This document shows positions 24,574 to 33,660 of a stretch of DNA of 64,000 nucleotides, piece after piece (the stretch's first letter is position 1; each line of letters starts with the position of its first letter). The notes under the pieces are model-generated. The model did not search any database and had not been told where the DNA came from. It worked only from the letters and a program-made list of their open reading frames with translations. The stretch is from Bryobacterales bacterium (GTDB lineage Bacteria > Acidobacteriota > Terriglobia > Bryobacterales > UBA6623). A program made the position numbers and the translations under genes. Location of the stretch: NCBI GenBank assembly GCA_028819575.1, contig JAPPLB010000156.1:1-64000 (forward strand). Direction: 5' to 3'.

Positions 24574-25803
24574 TCAGGCCAGGAACGGACCCGTCACCTC
24601 AAAAGTCATGCCGTCTTCCGATTCACCCGTTGCGCCGCGCTGCGAGCTGAAGTACAGCCGCGTCCCGGATGGATCGAAGACGGGTCCGGTGATCTCGGAC
24701 TTGTCGTGGCCGACGACTCGGAGCAGGGCCGCCGTTTTCCGGCCGGGTAGAACGGTGACGATCTGTTGGTCGCCGCCGTCTTCCGCCACGATGACGTCCC
24801 CGGCGGCCGATACGGTGATGTTGTCGACGCCGGTCAGCTCGGGCTCCGCGTGGTCGTCATCGTCATAAATGACGGTGATGGTGCTCGCGGAGATGTCATA
24901 AGCCCAGACGCGCCCGTCCTGCGTTGTTGTGAAGTAGATGACCTGGTCGTGCTGCCAGATGCCTTCGCCTCCTCGGAAGGCAGTGGCCTGCGGAACCTGC
25001 ATGCGCGTGGGCTGTACGGCTCCGCTGGGGTCTTTCACGCGATGCCACGCCACTTTGCCGCCGTCCATGACTTCCGCAGCTTCGAGCCGCCCGGCTGAAA
25101 GGTCAGGCGCACTGTTCCCTGGGCGAAAGCGGTAGAACAGTCCGTCACCGGTGTCCTCGGTAAGGTAAACATCGTTCCGAACGGGGTCGACTGCCGCGGC
25201 TTCATGTTTGAACAGGCCTAGCGCGGGACGAACGATCGCCTGCTTCTTGCCGAGCGGATCGCACTCCCACACCTGCCCCTGATCGAACTCTTCACAGGAC
25301 AGCCAGGTGCCCCAGGGCGTAGGGCCGCCGGCGCAGTTGGTGCTTGTGCCGTCGAGTATCGAGTAGGAATCGATCACCCGGCCCTCGAGGTCGAACCGCA
25401 AGGCGCCCACGCCGCCTTGGTTGCCGCCGACCTCGCTATTGGAAACGTAGATCCAACCGTCGTCGGTGGTGAAGACGGCCGCTCCGTCGGGCGCCGGGTG
25501 CCAGCGATACCCGCAACCCGGAACCGGTTCCTGGCTCGACTGCGCCACCACGCGTGACGTGAACCCCTCGGGCAACCTCACGCCGTTTTCGTCCGGTGGC
25601 TGTAACGGGCCCAGCTTGCCCAAGCGGTCTCCGAGTGTCCGACTCGGCGGCTCTCCTTTTGCGCCGACGGGGTTCGATTCCCGGCAGTGCGAGAGCATGG
25701 ACCCGGTAGCCAATACCCCCATACCCACAAGACCATGCCTCAAGAATTCGCGGCGGCCTCGATGGTCTCGCTGTTTTTCCGTTTTTGAACTGAAAAGTTG
25801 CAT
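24574..25803 (-). CDS. PhoX / DUF839-like Tat-exported protein
   Basis: This protein of about 409 residues has a twin-arginine leader (RREFLRHGLVGMGVLATGSM) and a beta-propeller of the DUF839 (PhoX) type. Motifs include NCAGGPTPWGTWLSCEE, ALGLFKHEAAAVDP, YLTEDTGDGLFYRFRP and GVDNITVSAAGDVIVAEDGG. PhoX enzymes are calcium-iron alkaline phosphatases; several conserved segments are present, but I cannot confirm all metal ligands from sequence alone, and some DUF839 proteins have other roles. I start at MQLFSSK (25803) rather than five residues upstream. Exported to the periplasm folded. Confidence 0.8.
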   Translation of the reverse strand: MQLFSSKTEKQRDHRGRREFLRHGLVGMGVLATGSMLSHCRESNPVGAKGEPPSRTLGDRLGKLGPLQPPDENGVRLPEGFTSRVVAQSSQEPVPGCGYRWHPAPDGAAVFTTDDGWIYVSNSEVGGNQGGVGALRFDLEGRVIDSYSILDGTSTNCAGGPTPWGTWLSCEEFDQGQVWECDPLGKKQAIVRPALGLFKHEAAAVDPVRNDVYLTEDTGDGLFYRFRPGNSAPDLSAGRLEAAEVMDGGKVAWHRVKDPSGAVQPTRMQVPQATAFRGGEGIWQHDQVIYFTTTQDGRVWAYDISASTITVIYDDDDHAEPELTGVDNITVSAAGDVIVAEDGGDQQIVTVLPGRKTAALLRVVGHDKSEITGPVFDPSGTRLYFSSQRGATGESEDGMTFEVTGPFLA

Positions 25804-25879
25804 TTCGATGACTCCCAAATGTGCTGAACTACCTACTCTTATTTTTTCATACTTCTGGACGGACCATTCGATCCCGCGT

Positions 25880-27196
25880 TCACACCCGCCAATAGGTGCC
25901 CTGGATCGTAGTCACTCCGTCGGTATCTTCTCCCCAGTAGACCGTGAAGAGTCCACCGTCTTCCTGGACGATCGACGTCGGATACCCGAGGTTCGAGCTT
26001 CCCAAATCGTCACGCAGGATGACCTCGTTCTCGATGTCCCAGGTTTCGCCTTGGTCAGAGCTCACACAAGCCCGTATGCCGAACGGCTCGCGGCGATGGC
26101 CGTAGACGGTGACCACGCGTTCGTCAGGAAGTTGGACGATGTGCGCCGGATAACCCCAGATCGGCAGTCTCTTGGGCTGTGACCAGGTGTGGCCGTTGTC
26201 ATCGGACACCACTTGATATAGATATCGTCCGCCGCTCTTCTCCGACGTCCGCATATGGGAGATCAGCCGCCCGCTTTTGAGCCGAGCCAGACAGGGCTCG
26301 AAAAAGTTGACGCCGGGATCGCGGGCGATTTCACGGGTCTCGCTCCAACTGTGGCCGCGATCCTTCGATACCGCGACGAAGGCGACGCTTTTGCCCGGCT
26401 TGATCTCGCCGCGTTCATCCCGCTCGTTGCCGAGCGGTTCAAGATCCGGAACGCCTCGCGACTCGAAGTACTCGTCGAAGAAGGGGTCTCCGGCGGCAAG
26501 CGGCAGAACGACCGTGCCGTCTTCCAATTCGACCGCACCCTTCGGGCTGTAGCCGCTGATGAACGGCCCCGTATCGACCTCGACCGTTTCGTCCCACGTA
26601 CGCCCGCCGTCGCTCGAACGATGCACGAATGTCCCGCGGTGAGTGCTGACCCAGGGATAGGGGTCCCGCGGGACAGCCCCCATCAGGCCGGGCATCTTGC
26701 TCGCGGTCTCCTTGGGATAGAACTGCCGGATGTAGACGCTCGCGAGCAAAGTTCCATCGGATAGCACGGCCAAGCCGGGACATTCGGCGCTGGTCCAGTT
26801 GAAGCCCGGATAGACGCGCGGGACGTCCCAGGTTTTTCCCAGATCGTCCGAACGGGTGAGGACGTTTTGGAAGCTTGGGTCGCTGGGTGGATGCTTCCAC
26901 TCGTCGGGCAGCCGATCGGTCACTTCACGCATGACTCCGAGCGAAAAGGCAACGACCCATTTCCCTTTTTGCGTGACGGCGATCGAGGGTCCGAGCACGT
27001 AACGGTACTTGTCGCGAAAGACCGTGATATTGCGAAACGGGGAACTGCCTTCGACCGGAGCTTCCGTCGTCGGCGCTTGGCAGCCGGGAATCGAGACGCT
27101 GCAGATCGTGGCGATTCCCAGACCGAGGCATTCGTTGAAGGCGCGTCTTGTATGCCTGTTGATTTCTTTCGACGCCTCACGGGTCGGGCTGCTCAT
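25880..27196 (-). CDS. sialidase-like BNR repeat protein (lipoprotein or secreted)
   Basis: This protein of about 438 residues has five Asp-box (BNR) motifs: SDDLGKTWD, SSDGGRTWD, SKDRGHSWS, SDDNGHTWS and SSDQGETWD, regularly spaced in a six-bladed propeller. An N-terminal hydrophobic segment ending in SVSIPGC could be a lipoprotein signal. The ATG at 27196 (MSSPTREASKE) is chosen over the upstream one because an AGGAGG and a GGAAAG lie just before it. Catalytic Arg triad and Tyr/Glu residues cannot be assigned with confidence, so it may be an inactive relative or a glycan-binding propeller. Neighbour of a PhoX-like gene. Confidence 0.75.
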   Translation of the reverse strand: MSSPTREASKEINRHTRRAFNECLGLGIATICSVSIPGCQAPTTEAPVEGSSPFRNITVFRDKYRYVLGPSIAVTQKGKWVVAFSLGVMREVTDRLPDEWKHPPSDPSFQNVLTRSDDLGKTWDVPRVYPGFNWTSAECPGLAVLSDGTLLASVYIRQFYPKETASKMPGLMGAVPRDPYPWVSTHRGTFVHRSSDGGRTWDETVEVDTGPFISGYSPKGAVELEDGTVVLPLAAGDPFFDEYFESRGVPDLEPLGNERDERGEIKPGKSVAFVAVSKDRGHSWSETREIARDPGVNFFEPCLARLKSGRLISHMRTSEKSGGRYLYQVVSDDNGHTWSQPKRLPIWGYPAHIVQLPDERVVTVYGHRREPFGIRACVSSDQGETWDIENEVILRDDLGSSNLGYPTSIVQEDGGLFTVYWGEDTDGVTTIQGTYWRV

Positions 27197-27575
27197 TATG
27201 ACTTTCCGCCGGCCTCCTTTCGCCTCGAGGTCGTTGACGCGCCGTCTTCCCACTGTGGTTTCGAGTAAGAAGCGGCATGACCGGTGTATGACACTCGCGT
27301 GCGGATCTTCCAGCACACTCGAGTCAGGAACCGCTCGCCGCTGCCTTTCACATGGCTCGACTCAATGTTAGCAATACCCTTGCGGGGGAAACACGGTCGT
27401 AGGACTTCCTCGTCCAGCCGCCTGAATGAATGAGTTGCCCTGATTTCGAGTGTGGAACGACCGGCGGGAGCGGTTGCACGCATCTCGGGACCCGTTGCGG
27501 AAAACCCGAATGATGCCCCACCACCCCAATGTGAGGTATAGTTATACTGCGTAAAAGGGAAAGGTTCGCCTACTG
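27197..27575. other. 379-base intergenic region, divergent promoters
   Basis: It separates the minus-strand sialidase-like gene from the plus-strand PFOR operon, so it must contain promoters for both. Just upstream of the PFOR start is AAAGGGAAAGG (about 27554-27564), a likely ribosome site. I could not assign -10 and -35 elements. Confidence 0.4.
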
Positions 27576-29603
27576 ATGAGCACAGTCGCTAAGGTACCGC
27601 CGCAATACGTAGGGCTCGAAGAAGCCCAGGAAATCAAGTTCCCGTTTCCCGGAATACCAACGACCTCGGACGGCGCCGGAACGGTGGTGTGGGTGGAGAC
27701 CCAAATCTGCCAGGGGGCGTGCGCGTATCCGATCACGTCCTCCACGACGATGGGTGGGGGGTTTGAGTCGGCCGTCGCCAACGGCAAGAAGAATCTCTGG
27801 GGCGAGGATTTGGTGTTCATCGAGCCTGAATCCGAGCACAGCGCCGCCACGACCTGCGAGGGTTTCGCCGTCAGCGGCGGACGTGTCACGAACTTCACTT
27901 CCGGTCAGGGCCTGATCCTGATGAAGGAAGTCCTCTACACGATCTCCGGCAAACGCCTGCCGGTCGTGTTTCACATCGGCTCCCGCGCCATTACCTCTCA
28001 TTCGTTGAACGTCCACGCCGGCCACGACGATGTCTACGGTGTCGCCGACTGCGGCTGGGGTGTCATCTATGGGCGAAACGCGCAGGAGTCGGGCGATTTG
28101 GCGCTCATCACTCGCCGCGTTGCTGAGGATACCGACACACCGTTCCTCAATGTTCAGGACGGCTTCCTCACGACCCACACGATCGAGAACGTCCGCTTGC
28201 CCGAACCCGAAATGATGAAGCTCTACGTGGGTGACCCGAATCGTCGTCTGCGTAATCTGATGGATCCCAAGATCCCCCTCATGTCGGGTGTAGTCCAGAA
28301 TCAGGACTCCTACATGAAGGGCAAGATCGCCCAGCGGACCTACTACGACAAGGTCCTTGGCGCTGTCCGCCATGCGATGGACGAGTTCTTCGAACTGACG
28401 GGCCGCCGCTACGATCCGGTCATGCCCTATCGCCTCGATGACGCCGAGTACGCCATCGTCGGATCTGGGTGCATGATGGAGACGGCCGAAGCCGCCGTCG
28501 ATTGGATCCGGGAAAACATGGGAGTCAAGGTCGGCCTGCTGCACGTCAGTCTTTTCCGGCCTTGGCCTTCGTACGACATCGTCGACGCGCTCAAGCACAT
28601 GAGAGGCATTTCGGTCATCGAGCGCCTGGACATCCCGATGCAGCAGTCGAATCCGCAGCTTTGCGAGCTGAAGAGTGCGTTTGCCGACGCGCTGAGCAGG
28701 ACGCCCGGCTATCCCGTGGTCGACCGCTTGCCGAAGTTCTATGGCGGCTCGGCCGGCCTCGGCAGCCGCGACGTGCGCGCTGGTGATTTCATCGCCGTGA
28801 CCGAGAACATGCTAAGCGACGATCCACGCCATTTCTTCAGCTTGGGGATCAAGCATGAGACCGCGCTGGTTCCCAAGATCGATCCGGACGTTCGCTCGCC
28901 GGGTTCGTTCTCGATGCGGGGCCATTCGGTGGGCGGCTATGGTTCGGTCACCACCAACAAGGTGATCGCGACCATCGCGGGCGAGGTGTTCGGTATGGAC
29001 GTCCAGGCCTATCCGAAGTACGGTTCGGAGAAGAAGGGCCTGCCGACTACCTACTACCTGACGATTGCCAAAGAACATATTCGCTCGCATTCCGAGCTGG
29101 AGCACGTAGAGTTCATTCCGCTCAACGACGTGAATGCCTTCAACCTCGGCGATCCGTTGGTGGGTTTGGCCCAGGACGGCATCGTCTTTGCGCAAAGCCA
29201 TGACAAGGAGCCGACTGAGATTTGGAAGTCGGTCCCGGCATGGGCGAGGAACCGCATTCGTGACAAGAATGCGCGCTTCTTTGCTCTCGATACCGTGTCG
29301 ATTGCCCGTGAAGTCGCTTCGGTAGCGGACCTCCAGCAGCGCATGCAGGGCATCGTTCTGCTGGGTGTCTTCCTCAAGGTGACGCCGTTCTGCGAAGAGT
29401 CGAAGATCAGCGACGAAGACCTTTTCCGGGGTGTGGAGAAGTCTCTGCGCAAGTATTTCGGCAAACGCGGCGAGCAGGTGGTTCAAGACAACTTGACTTG
29501 TGTCCGCCGCGGCTTCTCCGAGGTCATCGAAGTTCCGGCTGACGTCATGCGGGCGACGGCTGAATCCGACAAGGTTGAAGGCAGTTTGAGGATCATTCAA
29601 TGA
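27576..29603 (+). CDS. pyruvate:ferredoxin oxidoreductase, alpha-gamma polypeptide
   Basis: This 675-residue protein corresponds to the alpha (domains I and II, about 20-400) and gamma (about 420-640) parts of PFOR joined in one chain. Visible pieces are QICQGACAYPITSSTTMGGG, SEHSAATTCEGFAVSGGRVTN, SGQGLILMKEVL, VVFHIGSRAITSHSLNVHAG and the gamma-type SFSMRGHSVGGYGSVTTNK. PFOR oxidises pyruvate to acetyl-CoA and CO2 and reduces ferredoxin. The downstream gene starts inside the stop (ATGA, 29600-29603) and supplies the ferredoxin-like and thiamine-diphosphate parts, so the enzyme is split into two chains rather than the usual one (about 1170 residues) or four. Confidence 0.88.
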   Translation: MSTVAKVPPQYVGLEEAQEIKFPFPGIPTTSDGAGTVVWVETQICQGACAYPITSSTTMGGGFESAVANGKKNLWGEDLVFIEPESEHSAATTCEGFAVSGGRVTNFTSGQGLILMKEVLYTISGKRLPVVFHIGSRAITSHSLNVHAGHDDVYGVADCGWGVIYGRNAQESGDLALITRRVAEDTDTPFLNVQDGFLTTHTIENVRLPEPEMMKLYVGDPNRRLRNLMDPKIPLMSGVVQNQDSYMKGKIAQRTYYDKVLGAVRHAMDEFFELTGRRYDPVMPYRLDDAEYAIVGSGCMMETAEAAVDWIRENMGVKVGLLHVSLFRPWPSYDIVDALKHMRGISVIERLDIPMQQSNPQLCELKSAFADALSRTPGYPVVDRLPKFYGGSAGLGSRDVRAGDFIAVTENMLSDDPRHFFSLGIKHETALVPKIDPDVRSPGSFSMRGHSVGGYGSVTTNKVIATIAGEVFGMDVQAYPKYGSEKKGLPTTYYLTIAKEHIRSHSELEHVEFIPLNDVNAFNLGDPLVGLAQDGIVFAQSHDKEPTEIWKSVPAWARNRIRDKNARFFALDTVSIAREVASVADLQQRMQGIVLLGVFLKVTPFCEESKISDEDLFRGVEKSLRKYFGKRGEQVVQDNLTCVRRGFSEVIEVPADVMRATAESDKVEGSLRIIQ

Positions 29604-31195
29604 GCACACAGGTCGATCCCATACATCAGGCAAGACTGGCGGATTTCCAGGAAAACATTGTTGACGTCGCCGATTTCAACGAGCGTGTCGTCGGCGCTTA
29701 CAACAACGGCACGGCCGAGATCGCGCTCGAAGCGGACGATCAGGTCGCCCGCAGCGTGATTCCCGCCGGCACCGGTGCATTGCGCGATTTCAGCTACATT
29801 GCCCCGGACATTCCGGAGTTCCTTTCCGATCAGTGCGTGGGTTGCATGGACTGCGTGACGCAGTGTCCTGATACGGCCATCCTCGCCAAGGTTATCGAGC
29901 CTGAAACCCTCGATCAGAAGCTCGAGGGCATCGGAGACGAAGCCGAGCGCGGCAAGATGCGCGAGCAGTGGACCGAGACCAACAAGTATTGGAAGGTTCT
30001 CGAGCGCAAGGGTATCGGCGGTGGAAAGTTCGGCATCTTCATCGACCCGACGAAGTGCAAGGGCTGCGCCGAATGCGTCGACGCCTGTGGCGATCACGAC
30101 GCGCTGAAGATGATTCGCAAGGACGACGAGAACATGGAGTGGTACAAGGCCGCGTTCTCCTTCTTCAATGAAGCTCCCCCGACGCCGAAGAAGTTCATCA
30201 ACGAGAGGGCGCTCGCCGACATGATGCTGTCGGACGACTCGCTGCTTTACGTGGGTGGTGCGGGATCATGCATGGGTTGCGGAGAAGCGACGGTGCTGCG
30301 CATGATGCTCGCCGCCACCGGATTCGTCTACGGGCCTGAGAATATCGGCATCGTTGCGGCCACCGGCTGCAACACGGTATACACTTCTACCTACCCCTAC
30401 AACCCGTATCTCGTTTCATGGACCAATTCGCTTTTCGAGAACGCGCCGGCCGACGCGATGGGGGTGCGGGCGCGCTGGGATCAGATGGGCTGGCAGAACA
30501 AGCGGCTGTGGGTGATCGGCGGTGACGGCGCGATGCTCGACATCGGCTTTCAATCCTTGTCGCGCATGATGGCCTCCGGGATGGATATCAAGGTCCTCGT
30601 CCTCGATACGCAGGTGTACTCCAACACCGGCGGTCAGGCCTCGACCGGCTCCTACCTGGGTCAGAACGCCAAAATGTCAACCCACGGCAAGGCGATTCAT
30701 GGCAAGAAGGAGAACCGCAAGGAGCTGGCGAACATCTGCATGATGCACAAGGATGTCTACGTTGCCCAGACGACCGCCGCTCATACGAACCATTTGTATC
30801 GCGCGATTCTCGACGCCAATGAGTTTCCCGGACCGGCGATCGTGAACACCTTCACGACCTGTCAGCCCGAGCACGGTGTGGCTGATGACATGGCCTATCA
30901 CCAAGCCAAGCTGGCAGCGGATTCTCGGACGTTCCCGGTTTTCATCTACGACCCTCGTAAGGGACCGCGCATCAAGGATCGCCTGAAGCTCACCGGCAAT
31001 CCGAACCAGAAGGCAGACTGGTATGTGAACCCGAAGACGGGCGAGCAGATCGACTTCATCACCTTCGCCCGGTCGGAAGGCCGCTTCTCCAAGCACTTCG
31101 ATAAGGATGGGAACCCGTCTGAAGAGATGCTCGCCGCTCGGCAGGACCGCCTCGACAACTGGAATTTGCTGCAGGAACTCGCGGGCTTGAAGTAA
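29600..31195 (+). CDS. pyruvate:ferredoxin oxidoreductase, delta-beta polypeptide
   Basis: This 531-residue protein fuses a ferredoxin-like domain to the thiamine-diphosphate beta part of PFOR. Two 4Fe-4S motifs are complete: C79, C82, C85, C89 (CVGCMDCVTQC) and C153, C156, C159, C163 (CKGCAECVDAC). The proximal cluster Cys residues appear in GAGSCMGCGEA (C224, C227) and ATGCNTVYTS (C257). The thiamine diphosphate site is GGDGAMLDIGFQSLSRMM followed by the Asn in VYSNTGGQAS. Translation is coupled to the alpha-gamma gene by a 4-base overlap. No separate ferredoxin gene is adjacent. Confidence 0.9.
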   Translation: MSTQVDPIHQARLADFQENIVDVADFNERVVGAYNNGTAEIALEADDQVARSVIPAGTGALRDFSYIAPDIPEFLSDQCVGCMDCVTQCPDTAILAKVIEPETLDQKLEGIGDEAERGKMREQWTETNKYWKVLERKGIGGGKFGIFIDPTKCKGCAECVDACGDHDALKMIRKDDENMEWYKAAFSFFNEAPPTPKKFINERALADMMLSDDSLLYVGGAGSCMGCGEATVLRMMLAATGFVYGPENIGIVAATGCNTVYTSTYPYNPYLVSWTNSLFENAPADAMGVRARWDQMGWQNKRLWVIGGDGAMLDIGFQSLSRMMASGMDIKVLVLDTQVYSNTGGQASTGSYLGQNAKMSTHGKAIHGKKENRKELANICMMHKDVYVAQTTAAHTNHLYRAILDANEFPGPAIVNTFTTCQPEHGVADDMAYHQAKLAADSRTFPVFIYDPRKGPRIKDRLKLTGNPNQKADWYVNPKTGEQIDFITFARSEGRFSKHFDKDGNPSEEMLAARQDRLDNWNLLQELAGLK

Positions 31196-31247
31196 CCGCT
31201 TCCGGTTGTTCCCAAAACCGTAAAGAGTGGTTGTCGTGCGGGTCGAA

Positions 31248-31314
31248 CCTGCATGTCTCACCACGAGCCTCTGACCCCCTGCCTTGCCACGGACAAGGTG
31301 GTGAGATATGCAGG
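31248..31314. repeat. dispersed repeat, copy 6 (reduced 67-bp hairpin form)
   Basis: AACCTGCATGTCTCACCAC (31246-31264) and GTGGTGAGATATGCAGGTT (ending at 31316) are 19-base inverted arms with one mismatch, separated by only about 33 bases. The 176-bp core of other copies is absent. It lies 52 bases after the PFOR stop. Confidence 0.9.
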
Positions 31315-31399
31315 TTAGTCGCAGTTCCGGCCGGTATGGTCTTGTGGCCGTCATTGGTGGGCAAGGCTGGCTGAGCGTTTCCCGTCTCCGGGACAAACC

Positions 31400-32905
31400 T
31401 TGAGAACAATGAGTAGGCAACACGGATCGGGACCGGCCGAAACTGGAGGGCGGATTCTGCTTACGGGTGCATCCGGATACATAGGAGGCCGGCTGCTCGC
31501 GCGGCTTGAGCAGGAATCCCGACCAGTGCGATGCCTGGCCAGGCGCCCGGAGTTTCTCCGGCGGCGCGTCGGCCCCGGCACGGAGGTGGTCGGGGGAGAT
31601 CTTACGCGGCCGGAGACGCTGCCGGCGGCGATGCAAGATGTCTCGACGGCCTACTACCTGGTTCATTCCATGGCTTCGGGGGGCAGCTTCCGTGAACAGG
31701 ACCGCCTCGCCGCCGAAGCCTTTGCCGCGGCGGCTCGAAGGGCATGTGTGAAACGCATCGTCTATTTGGGGGGGCTGGGCGGGGAAGGGAATCTTTCACA
31801 CCACTTGGCCAGCCGCCAGGAGGTCGGTCGTATCCTCAGGGACTGCGGCGTACCGACGCTGGAGTTCCGTGCGTCCATCATCATTGGATCGGGCAGCCTG
31901 TCGTTTGAGATGATACGCGCCTTGGTCGACAGGCTGCCGGTGATGATCACACCTCGGTGGGTCCGAACGCAGTCCCAACCTGTCTCCATCGAGGACGTGA
32001 TCGCATACCTGATCGCTGCGCTCGAGTATCCCACCGCCGAAAGCCGCGTCTTCGAGATTGGCGGGGCGGATCAGGCCTCCTATGGAGACATCATGATGGA
32101 GTACGCGAGGCAGCGCGGTCTCCATCGTCTGATGCTCTCGTTCCCGCTCCTGTCCCCGCGGCTGTCGGGTTTGTGGCTCGGACTGGTCACCCCTGTCTAT
32201 GCCCGCGTGGGTCGCAAACTCGTAGACAGCCTCAGAAACGAAACCATCATAAAGAACCGGGATGCGCTCGATTCCTTCGATGTCCGGCCGCGCACTCTCC
32301 ATGAAGCGATTGCTCGCGCCCTGGTGAACGAAGATCGTCAATTCGCGGCGACCCGTTGGTCCGACGCCCTGTCTTCTTCGGGAAAGGTCCGGGGAATCGC
32401 TGGCGTTCGCTATGGTGCGCGGGTAGTTGACTCCCGTACGCGGAAGGTCGAGGTGAGTGCAAGCGCCGCGTTCAAGCCGATCCGCAGGATCGGAGGAAAC
32501 ACCGGATGGTACGCCGGTAACTGGCTCTGGAGGCTCAGGGGTTTTCTTGATTTGATGATTGGTGGGCCGGGTATGAGGCGCGGCCGGAAGGATCCGGAGC
32601 TTCCCGGAGTTGGGGAGACGATCGACTTCTGGCGCGTCGAGGTCTTCCAGCCGGATCGGCTGTTGCGCCTGTATGCGGAAATGCGGTTGCCGGGTCGAGC
32701 TTGGCTCCAGTTCGAAGTCGAACCCTCCGGCTCCGGCTGCATCATCCGTCAGACGGCGGAGTTCGAACCGCTGGGGCTCGCAGGGCTTGCCTACTGGTAC
32801 GTTCTCTACCCTCTGCACCAGCTGTTGTTCGAGCGCATGCTCGGGCGCATCGCCCGGCTTGCCGCAGGCCAAGCGGCGGATCGCTTCAGGAAGGGTGCTT
32901 CATGA
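31400..32905 (+). CDS. SDR family oxidoreductase with DUF2867 domain
   Basis: The 501-residue protein has an N-terminal NAD(P)-binding domain (about 12-290) with TGASGYIGGRLLARL and a Tyr/Lys-free extended SDR pattern. The C-terminal DUF2867 domain (about 330-490) contains GETIDFWRVEVFQPDRLLRL, ARLRLPGRAWLQ-like sequence and YWYVLYPLHQLLFERML. Similar proteins are annotated as NAD(P)H-binding oxidoreductases of unknown substrate. The next gene starts within the stop (ATGA, 32902-32905) and encodes TspO, so the two are coupled. Confidence 0.8.
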   Translation: MRTMSRQHGSGPAETGGRILLTGASGYIGGRLLARLEQESRPVRCLARRPEFLRRRVGPGTEVVGGDLTRPETLPAAMQDVSTAYYLVHSMASGGSFREQDRLAAEAFAAAARRACVKRIVYLGGLGGEGNLSHHLASRQEVGRILRDCGVPTLEFRASIIIGSGSLSFEMIRALVDRLPVMITPRWVRTQSQPVSIEDVIAYLIAALEYPTAESRVFEIGGADQASYGDIMMEYARQRGLHRLMLSFPLLSPRLSGLWLGLVTPVYARVGRKLVDSLRNETIIKNRDALDSFDVRPRTLHEAIARALVNEDRQFAATRWSDALSSSGKVRGIAGVRYGARVVDSRTRKVEVSASAAFKPIRRIGGNTGWYAGNWLWRLRGFLDLMIGGPGMRRGRKDPELPGVGETIDFWRVEVFQPDRLLRLYAEMRLPGRAWLQFEVEPSGSGCIIRQTAEFEPLGLAGLAYWYVLYPLHQLLFERMLGRIARLAAGQAADRFRKGAS

Positions 32906-33375
32906 TGCGATCCCTGGTCGTCCTGGTTTCGCTGCTCGTGCTGTGTTTGGGAGCCGGTTATCTTGGCTCTCTGGCGACGTCGGAATCGGTTCGCGATTGG
33001 TATCCGACGCTAGCAAAGCCACGGTGGACGCCTCCTGACGGCGTCTTTGCTCCCGTCTGGACGGCGCTCTTCGTGTTGATGGCGGTCGCTGCATGGCGGG
33101 TCTGGACTCGATCGCGGTTCAAGGGAGCACGGCTGGCTTTTTTGCTGTTCGGGTTGCAGTTGGTGTTGAACGTCATCTGGTCTGTCCTGTTTTTCGGACT
33201 GCGCATGCCCGGCGCCGCCCTGTTGGAGATCCTCTTGCTCTGGACAACGATCCTGACCACGGTTCTGGCTTTCAGGGCTCACAGCATCATCGCGGCATTA
33301 CTCCTCATGCCTTATCTCGCTTGGGTGGGGTTTGCTATTTATCTCAACTACGGCATCTGGAAGTTGAACTCCTGA
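32902..33375 (+). CDS. tspO: TspO/MBR family tryptophan-rich sensory protein
   Basis: This protein of about 157 residues has five membrane segments and the TspO signatures: GYLGSLATSESVRDWYPTLA, KPRWTPPDGVFAPVWTALF (about 38-57) and QLVLNVIWSVLFFG. TspO binds tetrapyrroles and steroids and acts in the membrane in stress-linked porphyrin handling. The start ATG at 32902 overlaps the upstream oxidoreductase stop as ATGA. A 35-base gap follows before a dispersed repeat. Confidence 0.9.
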   Translation: MMRSLVVLVSLLVLCLGAGYLGSLATSESVRDWYPTLAKPRWTPPDGVFAPVWTALFVLMAVAAWRVWTRSRFKGARLAFLLFGLQLVLNVIWSVLFFGLRMPGAALLEILLLWTTILTTVLAFRAHSIIAALLLMPYLAWVGFAIYLNYGIWKLNS

Positions 33376-33409
33376 GGACTCATCCCCTTGGCCGCAAACG
33401 GTAAGTGGC

Positions 33410-33660
33410 CCTGCACGCTGCCCGTGAGGGGCAGTGCGTGAGAGGGCCGTCAGGACAAGGCGCTCGCCGCCTGGCGTGCACAGGTGTAGCGGACTTGTCG
33501 CTTCCTTCGGCCTTCGGGTCGCGGAACACGAGTCATGGCCTTTACTGTTAACCGGCCGTCAGACATTTCTTTCTGGAGCACACCAGAACCACGCCATTGG
33601 TTTTCACGAATCACGAATCACGAAACACGGCTTTTATGCTTTTTCACTAACCACGGCCTT
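33410..33660. repeat. dispersed composite repeat, copy 7 (degenerate)
   Basis: Starts with a degenerate arm (CCTGCACGCTGCCCGTG), then the core GCGTGAGAGGGCCGTCAGGA, then module B (AACCGGCCGTCAGACATTTC at about 33550) and heptamers CACGAATCACGAATCACGAA at about 33606-33630. The tail overlaps and supplies the stop codon of the minus-strand gene that ends at 33647. Confidence 0.88.
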
